A stretch of 64,000 nucleotides of DNA from Pseudomonas baetica (GCF_019733355.1 NZ_JAIHLQ010000010.1:115788-179787), one strand, 5' to 3'. Positions 17,520 to 27,693 are shown, counted from the stretch's first letter. Notes: generated by a model not told the origin, from the sequence alone. Numbers and translations are program-made.

Positions 17520-19013
17520 TTACAGCTTGATCCAGGTCGACTTCAGCTCGGTGTACTTGTCGAACGCGTGCAGCGATTTGTCGCGGCCGTTGCCCGACTG
17601 CTTGAAGCCACCGAACGGTGCGGTCATGTCGCCGCCGTCGTACTGATTGACCCACACGCTACCGGCACGCAACGCCTTGGCGGTCAGGTGCGCCTTGGAG
17701 ATGTCCTGCGTCCACACCGCAGCAGCCAGGCCGTACGGCGTGTCGTTGGCAATCTGGATCGCCTCTTCAGCGGTATCGAACGCGATGACCGACAGCACCG
17801 GGCCGAAGATCTCTTCCTGAGCGATCTTCATTGCATTGCTCACACCGTCGAAAATCGTTGGCTCAACGTAGGTCCCACCGGTTTCCTGCAGGATGCGCTT
17901 GCCACCCGCGACCAGTTTGGCACCGTCGGTATGGCCGGACTCGATGTACGACAGCACAGTATTCATCTGCTGGGTATCCACCAGCGCGCCGACGTTCGTC
18001 GACGGATCCAGCGGGTTGCCTGGCTTCCAGGCTTTGAGCGCCTCAATCACCATCGGCAGGAATTTGTCCTTGATCGAACGCTCGACCAACAGACGCGAAC
18101 CGGCGGTGCAGACTTCGCCCTGGTTGAAGGCAATCGCGCTGGCGGCGGATTCGGCGGCGGCTTGCAGATCCGGGGCATCGGCGAAGACGATATTCGGGCT
18201 CTTGCCACCGGCCTCCAGCCAAACACGCTTCATGTTCGATTCGCCGGAATAGATCATCAGTTGCTTGGCGATCTTGGTCGACCCGGTGAACACCAGCGTA
18301 TCGACGTCGTTGTGCAGAGCCAGCGCCTTGCCAACGGTGTGGCCGTAGCCCGGCAGCACGTTGAGCACGCCTTTCGGGATACCGGCCTCAACAGCCAGTG
18401 CCGCAATGCGGATGGCGGTCAGCGGGGATTTTTCCGACGGTTTGAGGATCACCGAGTTACCCGTCGACAGCGCCGGGCCGAGCTTCCAACAGGCCATCAT
18501 CAGCGGGAAGTTCCACGGCACGATGGCGCCCACCACGCCCACTGGCTCGCGGGTTACCAGACCCAGTTGATCGTGCGGGGTCGCCGCGACTTCGTCGTAA
18601 ATCTTGTCGATCGCTTCACCGCTCCAACTCAGCGCTTGCGCCGCGCCCGGAACGTCGATGTACAGCGAATCACTGATCGGCTTGCCCATATCGAGGGTTT
18701 CGAGCAGGGCCAGTTCTTCGGCGTGCTGTTTCAGCAGGCCGGCGAAGCGGATCATGGTGGCTTTGCGCTTGGTCGGCGCCAGGCGCGACCAAGCGCCGGA
18801 ATTGAAAGTGGCGCGGGCGTTTTCCACGGCGCGCTGGGCATCGGCGGCGTCACAGCTGGCAATCTTGCCCAGCAGACGGCCATCGACCGGGCTGATGCAC
18901 TCGAAGGTCTCGCCGGAGACGGCGTCGGTGTATTCGCCATTGAGGTAGGCGCGGCCTTCGATCTTCAGGTCGCGGGCGCGTTGTTCCCAGTCGGCACGAG
19001 TCAGGGTGGTCAT
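17520..19013 (-). CDS. kauB: Aldehyde dehydrogenase, KauB/PuuC type
   Basis: A 497-residue NAD(P)-dependent aldehyde dehydrogenase. The cofactor and active-site motifs are intact: VGAIVPWNFPLMMACWKLGP, LVFTGSTKIAKQLM, the catalytic glutamate in VWLEAGGKSPNIVF and the catalytic cysteine in FNQGEVCTAGSRLLV. KauB and PuuC oxidise gamma-aminobutyraldehyde, 4-guanidinobutyraldehyde or gamma-glutamyl-aminobutyraldehyde formed in arginine and polyamine breakdown. Its position beside an MFS gene and a cupin gene, and near pauR, matches P. aeruginosa kauB. It is divergent from the cupin gene across a region with AT-rich palindromes, possible PauR sites. Confidence 0.9.
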   Translation of the reverse strand: MTTLTRADWEQRARDLKIEGRAYLNGEYTDAVSGETFECISPVDGRLLGKIASCDAADAQRAVENARATFNSGAWSRLAPTKRKATMIRFAGLLKQHAEELALLETLDMGKPISDSLYIDVPGAAQALSWSGEAIDKIYDEVAATPHDQLGLVTREPVGVVGAIVPWNFPLMMACWKLGPALSTGNSVILKPSEKSPLTAIRIAALAVEAGIPKGVLNVLPGYGHTVGKALALHNDVDTLVFTGSTKIAKQLMIYSGESNMKRVWLEAGGKSPNIVFADAPDLQAAAESAASAIAFNQGEVCTAGSRLLVERSIKDKFLPMVIEALKAWKPGNPLDPSTNVGALVDTQQMNTVLSYIESGHTDGAKLVAGGKRILQETGGTYVEPTIFDGVSNAMKIAQEEIFGPVLSVIAFDTAEEAIQIANDTPYGLAAAVWTQDISKAHLTAKALRAGSVWVNQYDGGDMTAPFGGFKQSGNGRDKSLHAFDKYTELKSTWIKL

Positions 19014-19141
19014 TTAAGTGTCCTCCTCTTGTTCAATACGAACGCCGCACGATCATCGCCAGCGTCCTCAGGAATTCTGCCCGGCCAGCCTGCATTTCGG
19101 CCCAAGGCACCCGCCACCCTAAACCAGCGGCCGGGTTTGTT

Positions 19142-19197
19142 TCAATATATTTGACATAAGCGCGCTATACGGCCTTGCGGTGTTCAATTTAATAAAC
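19142..19197. promoter_or_regulatory. Candidate operator pair in kauB-like/cupin divergent region
   Basis: TCAATATATTTGA (19142-19154), a TCAA-n5-TTGA inverted repeat, and GTTCAATTTAATAAAC (19182-19197), an imperfect palindrome, stand out as AT-rich islands in GC-rich DNA. They lie midway between the divergent genes. PuuR-family repressors bind AT-rich sites with a TTCA/TGAA core, so these may be targets of the PauR-type protein encoded at 1627-2175. Inference only. Confidence 0.4.
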
Positions 19198-19250
19198 ATA
19201 GACTTTGGCCCATTCCAGCCAACGCGCCGTCATCACGGGAGAAAACAACA

Positions 19251-19613
19251 ATGAGCATCCAGAACGTCGTCGACATCAGCCTGACAACCAGCGAAGCCGA
19301 ACGCTATCGCCCGGACCCAGCCAAAGTGCTCAAAGGGGATCCCGAGCAAGCGGTGTTCAATCAATACGACAGCCCTTGTGGACAAATGAACGTTGGCGTG
19401 TGGGAAGGCGCGGTAGGCCAGTGGACAGTGAATTACACAGAGCATGAATACTGCGAAATCTTGCAGGGCGTTTCGGTGCTGCGTGACAGCGACGGCAATG
19501 CCAAGACTCTGCGTATGGGCGACCGTTTCGTGATTCCGGCGGGTTTCAGTGGCACTTGGGAAGTGCTGGAAGCCTGCCGCAAGATCTATGTGATCTTCGA
19601 ACAGAAGGCGTGA
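19251..19613 (+). CDS. Cupin-domain protein (DUF861/EutQ-like type)
   Basis: A 120-residue single-domain cupin. The characteristic motifs are VNYTEHEYCEILQGVSVLRD and RMGDRFVIPAGFSGTWEVLE, followed by RKIYVIFEQK. This is the small (S)-ureidoglycine aminohydrolase/DUF861-like cupin family often found with amine or amino-acid catabolic genes. The substrate is unknown. It has a good GGAG Shine-Dalgarno and diverges from the KauB-like gene, so it probably shares its regulation. Confidence 0.82.
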   Translation: MSIQNVVDISLTTSEAERYRPDPAKVLKGDPEQAVFNQYDSPCGQMNVGVWEGAVGQWTVNYTEHEYCEILQGVSVLRDSDGNAKTLRMGDRFVIPAGFSGTWEVLEACRKIYVIFEQKA

Positions 19614-19657
19614 TCTGACACAGAAGGTGACGAGACCGGTAGGACTTGGACAGGAGC

Positions 19658-19756
19658 TTTGAGAGAAGCTTCGCGAAGGCGCCAACTTTCAACGTCAAAG
19701 CCCATAACGACACAGCCAGTGCCGACAGGATTGACGCAAGGCGCCCTTCTCTCAAA
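19658..19756. repeat. Inverted repeat before the small I78-like gene
   Basis: TTTGAGAGAAG (19658-19668) is perfectly inverted as CTTCTCTCAAA (19746-19756). Each arm is bordered on the inside by AAGGCGCC, in the same orientation (19676-19683 and 19738-19745). The two arms enclose about 77 bases just upstream of the start at 19775. It could be a leader RNA fold or a small mobile repeat; I could not assign it. Confidence 0.55.
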
Positions 19757-19774
19757 TGAACGCAAGGAGGCTTC

Positions 19775-19984
19775 ATGCCCAACGACTGCAACCTCAGCAA
19801 CGCCAATTTCTTCCTCGGCGATACCGCCACCCCTGACAACCTGTTGGCCGCATGCAACGCTGCCGGGGCAAAAAAATATCGCCTTGAGGTACCGGACGGC
19901 ATGTACAACCTGCGCACTGATCCAGATCGCATCCGCGTACTGGTGAATGAACGCAATGAAATCATCGAGATCATCTGCGGCTGA
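19775..19984 (+). CDS. Small peptidase inhibitor I78-like protein
   Basis: A 69-residue protein. The C-terminal half, RLEVPDGMYNLRTDPDRIRV followed by LVNERNEIIEIICG, has the pattern of I78 family inhibitors: a basic residue, a proline, then two short strands that end in xxCG. It lacks an obvious signal peptide, unlike many I78 members, so it may be cytoplasmic. It has an AAGGAGG Shine-Dalgarno 7 bases upstream, a strong one, so translation is likely. The target protease is unknown. Confidence 0.65.
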   Translation: MPNDCNLSNANFFLGDTATPDNLLAACNAAGAKKYRLEVPDGMYNLRTDPDRIRVLVNERNEIIEIICG

Positions 19985-20003
19985 TCGGTCATTTCCAGGC
20001 AAC

Positions 20004-20039
20004 AAAAAAGGCCCGCATCGTGAGATACGGGCCTTTTTT
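20004..20039. terminator. Bidirectional terminator between small I78-like gene and rpmG
   Basis: A-run, GGCCCGCATC, GTGA loop, GATACGGGCC, T-run. Serves the plus-strand gene ending at 19984 and the minus-strand rpmG ending at 20059. Confidence 0.9.
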
Positions 20040-20058
20040 GTAAGTCGGGAAAAATCAA

Positions 20059-20214
20059 TTACTTGATTTTGCCTTCCTTGTACATCACGTGCTTGCGAAC
20101 AACCGGATCATATTTCTTGATCTCGATTTTGTCCGGGGTAGTACGCTTGTTCTTGTCGGTAGTGTAGAAGTGACCAGTACCGGCGCTCGAGATCAAACGA
20201 ATCAATTCACGCAT
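20059..20214 (-). CDS. rpmG: 50S ribosomal protein L33
   Basis: A 51-residue basic protein ([20 protein letters not shown], then [20 protein letters not shown], ending KEGKIK), the expected length and sequence for L33 of the large subunit. The start at 20214 has a GGGAG Shine-Dalgarno. It is 11 bases after rpmB on the same strand. It lacks the four zinc-binding cysteines of the Zn-type L33, so it is the zinc-independent form. Confidence 0.96.
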   Translation of the reverse strand: MRELIRLISSAGTGHFYTTDKNKRTTPDKIEIKKYDPVVRKHVMYKEGKIK

Positions 20215-20225
20215 GATTAGCTCCC

Positions 20226-20459
20226 TTAAATCTTGCCATCGCGGCGAAGTTCGGCGAGCACGACAGTGATGCCACGCTTGTCGATGATACGCATGCCTTT
20301 GGCAGATACGCGCAGACGCACAAAACGTTTCTCTTCTTCAACCCAGAAGCGGTGATGCTGCAGGTTCGGCAGGAAACGACGACGGGTTTTGTTGTTTGCG
20401 TGGGAAATGTTATTCCCAGTCACCGGACCCTTACCGGTAACTTGACATACTCTCGACAT
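20226..20459 (-). CDS. rpmB: 50S ribosomal protein L28
   Basis: A 77-residue basic protein: [20 protein letters not shown], then [20 protein letters not shown], typical of L28. It is first in the rpmB-rpmG operon, the arrangement found in most gammaproteobacteria. Expression probably starts at the sigma-70 type promoter at 20608-20636. Confidence 0.97.
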   Translation of the reverse strand: MSRVCQVTGKGPVTGNNISHANNKTRRRFLPNLQHHRFWVEEEKRFVRLRVSAKGMRIIDKRGITVVLAELRRDGKI

Positions 20460-20907
20460 GCCTCAGCCCTCTAAAACCACATGCCCAACCCGGCATGGGT
20501 TGGCCGCTTAATCTCTCAGTCATTTGGCGCCAGGCGCCGCGTTTCTTTAGAGGTCTTACCGGCTACACCTACAGTGAAGGAACCGGGCCCCTAGAAAAGA
20601 GCGCTGCTTTATACCAGAAAGACCGGGAAGCAACAACAATCGGTGTGCAATCAATCGGTAAAAAGGCGCTTTTTCAGGCTGCGAACGCTTTGGATAAAGG
20701 CCGGCATCGATTTTGACCGCTCGTCGCAGAAAAACGTCTGCGCGGGCGTTTCGGACTTTTTACGAAGCCACGCAGTCTGAAAAACGGATAGCACTGTGCC
20801 CTGAAAATGCAAAATGGGGATAGTCATTTGTAATCCAGACCTCTAGGGTAGGCCTTTTCCAGACTGCACTTGCAGATGGGCCTTCGATCTGTAAAAGGAA
20901 ACCGACC
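20460..20907. other. Intergenic region upstream of rpmBG and the peptide-binding protein gene
   Basis: About 450 bases between divergent genes. It carries the rpmB leader with a GC-rich hairpin (GGCGCCAGGCGCC, 20526-20538) and the rpmBG promoter described separately. The part nearest 20908 must carry the promoter of the substrate-binding protein gene, with AAAGGAAA as Shine-Dalgarno. A 73-codon plus-strand frame at 20495-20716 shows no protein-like features, and I do not call it a gene. Confidence 0.6.
20608..20636 (-). promoter_or_regulatory. Sigma-70 promoter of rpmBG
   Basis: On the minus strand TTGTTG (20636-20631) and TATAAA (20613-20608) are separated by exactly 17 bases. That would start transcription near 20600 and give a leader of about 140 bases before rpmB. 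Confidence 0.65.
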
Positions 20908-22494
20908 ATGCGCCTCGCTGCCCTACCCCTGCTGCTCGCACCGCTCCTGCTGAGCCCTCTGGCCCAGGCCGCCGCGCTGAGCGTTTGCACCGAGGCCAGC
21001 CCTGAAGGGTTCGACGTGGTGCAGTACAACTCACTGACCACCACCAACGCCTCGGCCGACGTACTGATGAACCGCTTGGTGGACTTCGACACGGCCAGCG
21101 GCAAAGTCGTCCCGAGCCTGGCCGACAGCTGGGAAGTCAGTACCGATGGCCTGACTTATGTGTTCAAGCTACACCCGCAGGTGAAGTTTCATACGACCGA
21201 TTACTTCAAGCCGACCCGCGAACTGACAGCAGAAGACGTCAAATTCAGCTTTGACCGCATGCTCGACCCTGCCAATCCGTGGCACAAAGTCGCCCAGAGT
21301 GGCTTTCCGCATGCTCAGTCGATGCAGTTGCCAGCGCTGATCAAGAAAATCGACGCACTGGATCCGCTGACCGTGCGTTTTACCCTCGATCACCCGGACT
21401 CGACCTTTCTGGCAACCCTGAGCATGGGTTTCGCCTCGATTTATTCCGCCGAATATGCTGAAAAATTGCTAAAGGCCAACGCGACGGAAAAGCTCAACAG
21501 CCAACCGATCGGCACCGGCCCGTTCGTGTTCGCCCGTTTCCAGAAAGACGCCTCGATCCGCTACAAGGCCAACCCGGATTATTTCGCTGGCAAGCCATCG
21601 GTTGATCCACTGATCTTCGCCATCACCCCGGACGCCAACGTGCGCCTGCAAAAACTGCGGCGCAACGAGTGCCAGATCGCTTTGTCGCCGAAGCCATTGG
21701 ACGTGCAGGCAGCGCTGAAAGAGCCGACGCTGAAAGTCGAAAAGACTGACGCGTTCATGACTGCTTTCGTTGGCATCAACAGCCAACATCCACCACTGGA
21801 CAAGCCGCAAGTGCGCCAGGCAATCAATCTTGCCTTCGATAAGGCCAACTACATCAAAGCCGTGTTCGAAGACACCGCCGAAGCGGCTAACGGCCCTTAT
21901 CCGCCGAACACCTGGAGCTATGCGAAAAACCTGCCGGGGTATCCTTACGACGTGGCGAAAGCCAAGGATCTGATGGCCAAGTCAGGCTTGAAGGACGGCT
22001 TCCAGACCACCATCTGGACGCGTCCGTCCGGCAGCCTGCTCAACCCCAACCCAAGCCTCGGCGCGCAGATGTTGCAATCGGACCTGGCGGAAATCGGCAT
22101 TCAGGCGGAAATCCGCGTGATCGAATGGGGCGAATTGATTCGCCGCGCCAAGGCCGGCGAGCATGACTTGCTGTTCATGGGCTGGGCTGGCGACAACGGC
22201 GACCCGGACAACTTCCTCACGCCGCAGTTTTCCTGCGCGGCGGTCAAATCTGGTACCAACTTCGCCCGCTACTGCAATGCCGATCTGGACAAGCTGATCA
22301 GCGCGGGCAAGACCACCAGCGAGCAAGGCGTGCGCAGCAAGCTCTACGAGCAGGCACAGGCGCAGATCCAGCAGCAGGCGCTATGGCTGCCGCTGGCGCA
22401 CCCGACGGCCTTCGCGTTGACGCGCAAGGATGTCCAGGGCTACGCCGTCAGCCCGTTTGGACGGCAGGACTACTCCAAGGTCACGCTCAAGTAA
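20908..22494 (+). CDS. ABC transporter substrate-binding protein, DppA/OppA peptide-binding family
   Basis: A 528-residue exported solute-binding protein: signal peptide to about residue 21 (LAQA), then SVCTEASPEGFDVVQYNSLT with the family N-terminal pattern. Cluster motifs LADSWEVSTDGLTYVFKLHP and PIGTGPFVFARFQKDASIRY are diagnostic of family 5 peptide-binding proteins. It is close to dipeptide-binding DppA and may carry di- or tripeptides or haem to a permease encoded elsewhere; no permease gene is next to it, so it looks like an orphan binding protein. It is followed by a REP doublet. Confidence 0.9.
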   Translation: MRLAALPLLLAPLLLSPLAQAAALSVCTEASPEGFDVVQYNSLTTTNASADVLMNRLVDFDTASGKVVPSLADSWEVSTDGLTYVFKLHPQVKFHTTDYFKPTRELTAEDVKFSFDRMLDPANPWHKVAQSGFPHAQSMQLPALIKKIDALDPLTVRFTLDHPDSTFLATLSMGFASIYSAEYAEKLLKANATEKLNSQPIGTGPFVFARFQKDASIRYKANPDYFAGKPSVDPLIFAITPDANVRLQKLRRNECQIALSPKPLDVQAALKEPTLKVEKTDAFMTAFVGINSQHPPLDKPQVRQAINLAFDKANYIKAVFEDTAEAANGPYPPNTWSYAKNLPGYPYDVAKAKDLMAKSGLKDGFQTTIWTRPSGSLLNPNPSLGAQMLQSDLAEIGIQAEIRVIEWGELIRRAKAGEHDLLFMGWAGDNGDPDNFLTPQFSCAAVKSGTNFARYCNADLDKLISAGKTTSEQGVRSKLYEQAQAQIQQQALWLPLAHPTAFALTRKDVQGYAVSPFGRQDYSKVTLK

Positions 22495-22517
22495 CCTGAC
22501 ACAGCACATCCCCCACC

Positions 22518-22607
22518 GTGGGAGCGGGCTTGCTCGCGAAGGGGTCGGTTCAGCCAACACGTTTATTGACTGACCCACCGCCTTCGCGAGCAAACCCGCT
22601 CCCACAG
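22518..22607. repeat. REP doublet (inverted pair)
   Basis: GTGGGAGCGGGCTTGCTCGC, about 45 bases, then the inverse CCTTCGCGAGCAAACCCGCT. Sits between the convergent binding-protein and radC genes. Confidence 0.92.
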
Positions 22608-22631
22608 GGGGTTTGCATCGCCCCGCCAGAT

Positions 22632-23306
22632 TTACATCCAGCCACTCTCCGCCATCGACAACGGCTCCCCGTCGCCGACGATGAAGTGATCCAGCACCCG
22701 CACATCAATCAGCTCCAGCGCCTTTTGCAAGCGCTTGGTCAGCAGCCGATCCGCCTGACTGGGATCAGAGTTTCCTGACGGGTGGTTGTGGCACAGGATC
22801 ACGGCCGCAGCATTGTTTGCAAGGGCCCGTTTCACCACTTCCCGGGGATGCACGCTGGTGTTGTCGATCGAGCCGCGAAACAGCGCCTCAAATGTCAGCA
22901 CTTGATGTTTGGAGTCGAGAAACAGACAACCAAACACTTCGTGAGGCTCGTGGCGCAGCATGGATTTCAGGTAATCACGAACGATTTGAGGGTTTTCCAG
23001 CGCCGGTTTCTGCCGTGATCGCTCGGCCAGATGACGCTTGCTCATTTCTTGAGCCGCTTGCAACTGAGCAAACTTCGCTGGCCCCAGGCCCAATTGTTTG
23101 CTGAATGCGTCCTGATCGGCCTCAAGCAGCAAACGCAGGCTGCCGAACCGAGTCAACAGTTGTCGTGCCAGATCCACCGCGCTTACTCCGGGCAATCCGG
23201 TCCGCAGGAAAATAGCCAACAACTCAGCGTCCGAAAGACTCGCCGCACCGTGTTCCAACAACCTTTCCCGCGGCCGTTCCGCCGCAGGCCAATCACGAAT
23301 ACTCAT
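22632..23306 (-). CDS. radC: RadC family protein (JAMM/MPN+ domain)
   Basis: A 224-residue protein. The N-terminal helix-hairpin-helix part ([20 protein letters not shown]) precedes the MPN+ metalloprotease-like domain with the motif [20 protein letters not shown] and the conserved catalytic-type [20 protein letters not shown]. Named for DNA repair, but the true activity in RadC is unsettled. It is divergent from coaBC, the order found throughout Pseudomonas. Confidence 0.94.
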   Translation of the reverse strand: MSIRDWPAAERPRERLLEHGAASLSDAELLAIFLRTGLPGVSAVDLARQLLTRFGSLRLLLEADQDAFSKQLGLGPAKFAQLQAAQEMSKRHLAERSRQKPALENPQIVRDYLKSMLRHEPHEVFGCLFLDSKHQVLTFEALFRGSIDNTSVHPREVVKRALANNAAAVILCHNHPSGNSDPSQADRLLTKRLQKALELIDVRVLDHFIVGDGEPLSMAESGWM

Positions 23307-23441
23307 AGCACTTCCCTGTCTGTGGGCGCCGCTGTTCCGTAGCGGTCGCTGTGATATCGTAGCCCATCTTTTTTGCGGGCGAATTCACCCTGGGGAGGGG
23401 GTTTCGCCACGTATGTCACCCACGATATGAAAGGCAGACCT

Positions 23442-24650
23442 ATGCAGCGGCTGTATCGGAAACGCATCGTTCTGGGCGTCGGCGGCGGTATCGCGGCCTA
23501 CAAGAGCGCTGATCTGGTTCGTCGCCTGATCGACCAGGGCGCCGAAGTGCGCGTGGTCATGACCCACGGCGGCGCCGAGTTCATCACCCCGCTGACCATG
23601 CAAGCCTTGTCCGGGCACCCGGTTCATCTGGATTTGCTCGACCCGGCCGCCGAAGCGGCGATGGGCCACATCGAGCTGGCGAAATGGGCTGATCTGGTGT
23701 TGATCGCCCCGGCCACCGCCGACCTGATCGCGCGCCTGGCTCAAGGTATTGCCAATGATTTGCTGACCACTTTGGTGCTGGCCACCGACGCTGTCGTGGC
23801 TGTCGCTCCGGCAATGAATCAAGCGATGTGGCGCGACCCGGCGACCCAAGCCAACCTGCAACGGCTGGAGAGCCGTGGCCTGAAGACTTTCGGCCCGGCC
23901 TCCGGAAGCCAGGCCTGCGGCGATGTCGGCATGGGCCGCATGATGGAAGCCACCGATCTGGCCCAATGCGCGGCGGACTGCTTCGAGCGCCAGGCGCTGA
24001 CCGGCAAACATGTGGTGATCACCGCCGGTCCGACTCAGGAAAACATCGACCCGGTGCGCTACATCACCAACCACAGCTCCGGAAAAATGGGCTTTGCCCT
24101 GGCCGAAGCGGCGGTGGAAGCCGGCGCCCGTGTCACGCTGATCAGCGGCCCGGTGCATCTGCCGACCCCGGATCGCGTCACGCGCATCGACGTGGTCAGC
24201 GCCCGCGACATGCTCGCCGCGTGCGAATCGGCCATCCCGTGCGATGTGTTCATCGCCTCGGCAGCGGTAGCGGACTACCGTCCGGAAGTCGTCGCCCCGC
24301 AAAAACTCAAGAAAGATCCTACGAGCGGTGACGGCTTCGTCCTGCAAATGGTGCGTAACCCGGATATCCTCGCCACCATCGCGACCCGTCCCGACCGTCC
24401 GTTCAGTGTCGGCTTCGCCGCCGAGACCGAACACCTGCTCGACTACGCTGCACGCAAGCTGAAGGACAAGAATCTCGATCTGATCGTCGCCAACGACGTC
24501 GCCAACCCGAGCATCGGTTTCAACAGCGAAGAAAACGCCTGCAGCGTGATTGACCGTGAGCTGCACGCCACGGTTTTCGCCCAGACCAGCAAGAGCAAGA
24601 TCGCTCGCCAACTGGTCACTTTTATCGCCGAACGTCTGAACCAGGTTTAA
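23442..24650 (+). CDS. coaBC: Bifunctional phosphopantothenoylcysteine decarboxylase / phosphopantothenate-cysteine ligase
   Basis: A 402-residue bifunctional enzyme of coenzyme A synthesis. CoaC domain (residues 1-190): [23 protein letters not shown]-dependent decarboxylase, with the catalytic His region [10 protein letters not shown] and PAMNQAMW. CoaB domain (190-402): [20 protein letters not shown], then [17 protein letters not shown], the CTP-using ligase. I chose ATG 23442 ([16 protein letters not shown]), as in the family; upstream in-frame starts exist. It is 5 bases before dut, an operon. Confidence 0.96.
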   Translation: MQRLYRKRIVLGVGGGIAAYKSADLVRRLIDQGAEVRVVMTHGGAEFITPLTMQALSGHPVHLDLLDPAAEAAMGHIELAKWADLVLIAPATADLIARLAQGIANDLLTTLVLATDAVVAVAPAMNQAMWRDPATQANLQRLESRGLKTFGPASGSQACGDVGMGRMMEATDLAQCAADCFERQALTGKHVVITAGPTQENIDPVRYITNHSSGKMGFALAEAAVEAGARVTLISGPVHLPTPDRVTRIDVVSARDMLAACESAIPCDVFIASAAVADYRPEVVAPQKLKKDPTSGDGFVLQMVRNPDILATIATRPDRPFSVGFAAETEHLLDYAARKLKDKNLDLIVANDVANPSIGFNSEENACSVIDRELHATVFAQTSKSKIARQLVTFIAERLNQV

Positions 24651-24655
24651 TTTAC

Positions 24656-25111
24656 ATGCACGCTTTGCAAGCCAAGATCCTCGACCCACGCATCGGTACC
24701 GAATTCCCGCTGCCGCAATACGCCACCCCGGGCTCCGCCGGCCTCGACCTGCGCGCCATGCTGGAACAGGACATCGTGATCAAACCGGGTGAAACCGTGC
24801 TGATCCCTACCGGTCTGTCGGTTTACATCGGCGACCCGAACCTCGCCGCCCTGATCCTGCCGCGCTCGGGAATGGGCCACAAACACGGCATTGTGCTGGG
24901 CAACCTCGTTGGCTTGATCGACTCCGATTACCAGGGTCCGCTGATGGTGTCCTGCTGGAACCGTGGCCAGACCGACTTCACCATGACCGTCGGCGAACGT
25001 CTGGCGCAACTGGTGCTGGTGCCCGTGGTGCAGGCGCATTTCGAAATGGTTGAAGCGTTTGTCGAAACCGAGCGCGGCACTGGCGGTTTTGGCCACACCG
25101 GCACCCAATGA
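24656..25111 (+). CDS. dut: Deoxyuridine 5'-triphosphate nucleotidohydrolase (dUTPase)
   Basis: A 151-residue trimeric dUTPase that keeps uracil out of DNA and supplies dUMP. All five family motifs appear: [60 protein letters not shown] and the C-terminal [10 protein letters not shown] that closes over the active site. It is linked to coaBC by a 5-base gap. Confidence 0.97.
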   Translation: MHALQAKILDPRIGTEFPLPQYATPGSAGLDLRAMLEQDIVIKPGETVLIPTGLSVYIGDPNLAALILPRSGMGHKHGIVLGNLVGLIDSDYQGPLMVSCWNRGQTDFTMTVGERLAQLVLVPVVQAHFEMVEAFVETERGTGGFGHTGTQ

Positions 25112-25116
25112 TCCAC

Positions 25117-25149
25117 GCAGGAGCTGTCGCCACCTTCGGCAGCTCCTGC
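25117..25149. terminator. Hairpin after dut (repeat-like)
   Basis: GCAGGAGCTG (25117-25126) and CAGCTCCTGC (25140-25149) pair perfectly. It resembles another dispersed Pseudomonas palindrome and has no T-run, so termination is possible but not certain. Confidence 0.5.
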
Positions 25150-25357
25150 AGAGGGGGAAATTTCAGGCCGATCATCTGAAAGGTTTAACACCGAAAATCA
25201 GGGTTTTGCCGGCGTAAAGCCACGCCAGACGAGGCGTCATGGCCCTTTCACACCACGAACTCTCTGTGAAAAACGCCGTCATACCCTTCAGTTTGAGCCT
25301 GCCGCCGAGTGAATCGTCGGTCTGTCCCGCCACTTTCGAGATGGAGCACTTCCGCAG

Positions 25358-26755
25358 ATGAGCACCCCCGCCAAGCTTGCCCCACAGCTTCCCGACAGCA
25401 TCTTTCGCGCCTATGACATTCGCGGCACCGTGCCGGAATTCCTCAATGCTGAAACCGCTTACTGGATCGGCCGTGCCATAGGTTCGCAGAGCCTTGCTCA
25501 GGGCGAGCCGAACGTCTCCGTCGGCCGCGACGGTCGGTTGTCCGGCCCGGAACTGGTGGCCGAACTGATCCGCGGCATCGCCGAAAGCGGCTGCCACGTC
25601 AGCGATGTTGGCCTGGTGCCAACCCCCGCGCTTTACTATGCCGCCAACGTCCTGGCCGGCAAATCCGGGGTGATGCTCACCGGCAGCCACAACCCGTCGA
25701 ACTACAACGGCTTCAAGATCGTGATCGCCGGCGACACCCTCGCCAACGAACAGATCCAGGCCTTGCACGAACGCCTCAAGACCAACAATCTGAGCAGCGG
25801 TCCGGGTAGCGTCACCGAGGTCGAAATCCTCGACCGTTACAACACCGAAATCGTCCAGGACATCAAACTGGCCCGTCGCATGAAGGTCGTGGTCGACTGC
25901 GGCAACGGCGCGGCCGGCGTAATCGCTCCGCAACTGATCGAAGCGCTGAACTGCGAAGTCATCCCGCTGTTCTGTGAAGTCGACGGCAATTTCCCCAACC
26001 ATCACCCGGATCCGGGCAAACCTGAGAACCTCGTCGACCTGATCGCCAAGGTCAAGGAAACCAACGCCGACATCGGTCTGGCCTTCGACGGCGACGGTGA
26101 CCGTGTCGGCGTGGTGACCAACACCGGCAGCATCGTTTATCCCGATCGCTTGCTGATGCTGTTCGCCCGTGACGTGGTGGCACGCAACCCTGACGCGCAA
26201 ATCATCTTCGACGTCAAATGCACCCGCCGCCTCGTACCGCTGATCAAGGAATACGGCGGTCGACCGCTCATGTGGAAGACTGGTCATTCGTTGATCAAAA
26301 AGAAAATGAAACAATCCGGCGCTCTATTGGCCGGTGAGATGAGTGGGCACATCTTCTTCAAGGAGCGCTGGTTCGGTTTCGATGACGGCATTTACAGCGC
26401 CGCACGGCTGCTGGAAATCCTCAGCAAGGAAAAATCCACCGCCGAAGAGCTGTTTGCGACCTTCCCGAACGATATTTCTACGCCTGAAATCAATATCCAT
26501 GTGACCGAAGAGAGCAAATTCAGCATCATTGATGCTCTGCACGACGCACAGTGGGGCGCAGGCGCTGACCTGACCACCATCGACGGCGTGCGGGTCGATT
26601 ACGCCAAAGGCTGGGGCCTGGTGCGCGCGTCCAACACCACACCGGTGCTGGTGCTGCGCTTCGAGGCCGATGACGAGGCTGAATTGCAGCGCATCAAAGA
26701 TGTGTTCCACGCCCAACTGAAACGCGTTGCACCTGATCTCCAACTACCGTTCTGA
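25358..26755 (+). CDS. algC: Phosphomannomutase/phosphoglucomutase
   Basis: A 465-residue alpha-D-phosphohexomutase that supplies mannose-1-P and glucose-1-P for alginate, LPS core and rhamnolipid. The phosphoserine is in VMLTGSHNPSNYNGFK (Ser110), the metal loop is AFDGDGDRVGVV, the sugar loop GEMSGHIFFKERW and the C-terminal phosphate loop RASNTTPVLVLRFE. Length and start (MSTPAKLAPQLPDSIFRAYD) match AlgC. A 246-base gap precedes it, so it probably has its own promoter. It is followed by argB, 17 bases on. Confidence 0.96.
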   Translation: MSTPAKLAPQLPDSIFRAYDIRGTVPEFLNAETAYWIGRAIGSQSLAQGEPNVSVGRDGRLSGPELVAELIRGIAESGCHVSDVGLVPTPALYYAANVLAGKSGVMLTGSHNPSNYNGFKIVIAGDTLANEQIQALHERLKTNNLSSGPGSVTEVEILDRYNTEIVQDIKLARRMKVVVDCGNGAAGVIAPQLIEALNCEVIPLFCEVDGNFPNHHPDPGKPENLVDLIAKVKETNADIGLAFDGDGDRVGVVTNTGSIVYPDRLLMLFARDVVARNPDAQIIFDVKCTRRLVPLIKEYGGRPLMWKTGHSLIKKKMKQSGALLAGEMSGHIFFKERWFGFDDGIYSAARLLEILSKEKSTAEELFATFPNDISTPEINIHVTEESKFSIIDALHDAQWGAGADLTTIDGVRVDYAKGWGLVRASNTTPVLVLRFEADDEAELQRIKDVFHAQLKRVAPDLQLPF

Positions 26756-26772
26756 TCCACCCGGAGCCCTGA

Positions 26773-27678
<906 letters not shown>

Positions 27679-27693
27679 GCAGTCGCGCAAACG

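Noticed and set aside
17568..19154. 528-codon open frame on the plus strand
   Set aside because: Antisense of the KauB-like aldehyde dehydrogenase, which has complete catalytic motifs.
20495..20716. 73-codon frame upstream of the peptide-binding protein gene
   Set aside because: No ribosome site or family resemblance; it overlaps the rpmBG promoter.
23385..24689. 434-codon open frame on the minus strand
   Set aside because: Antisense of coaBC, a clear bifunctional enzyme.
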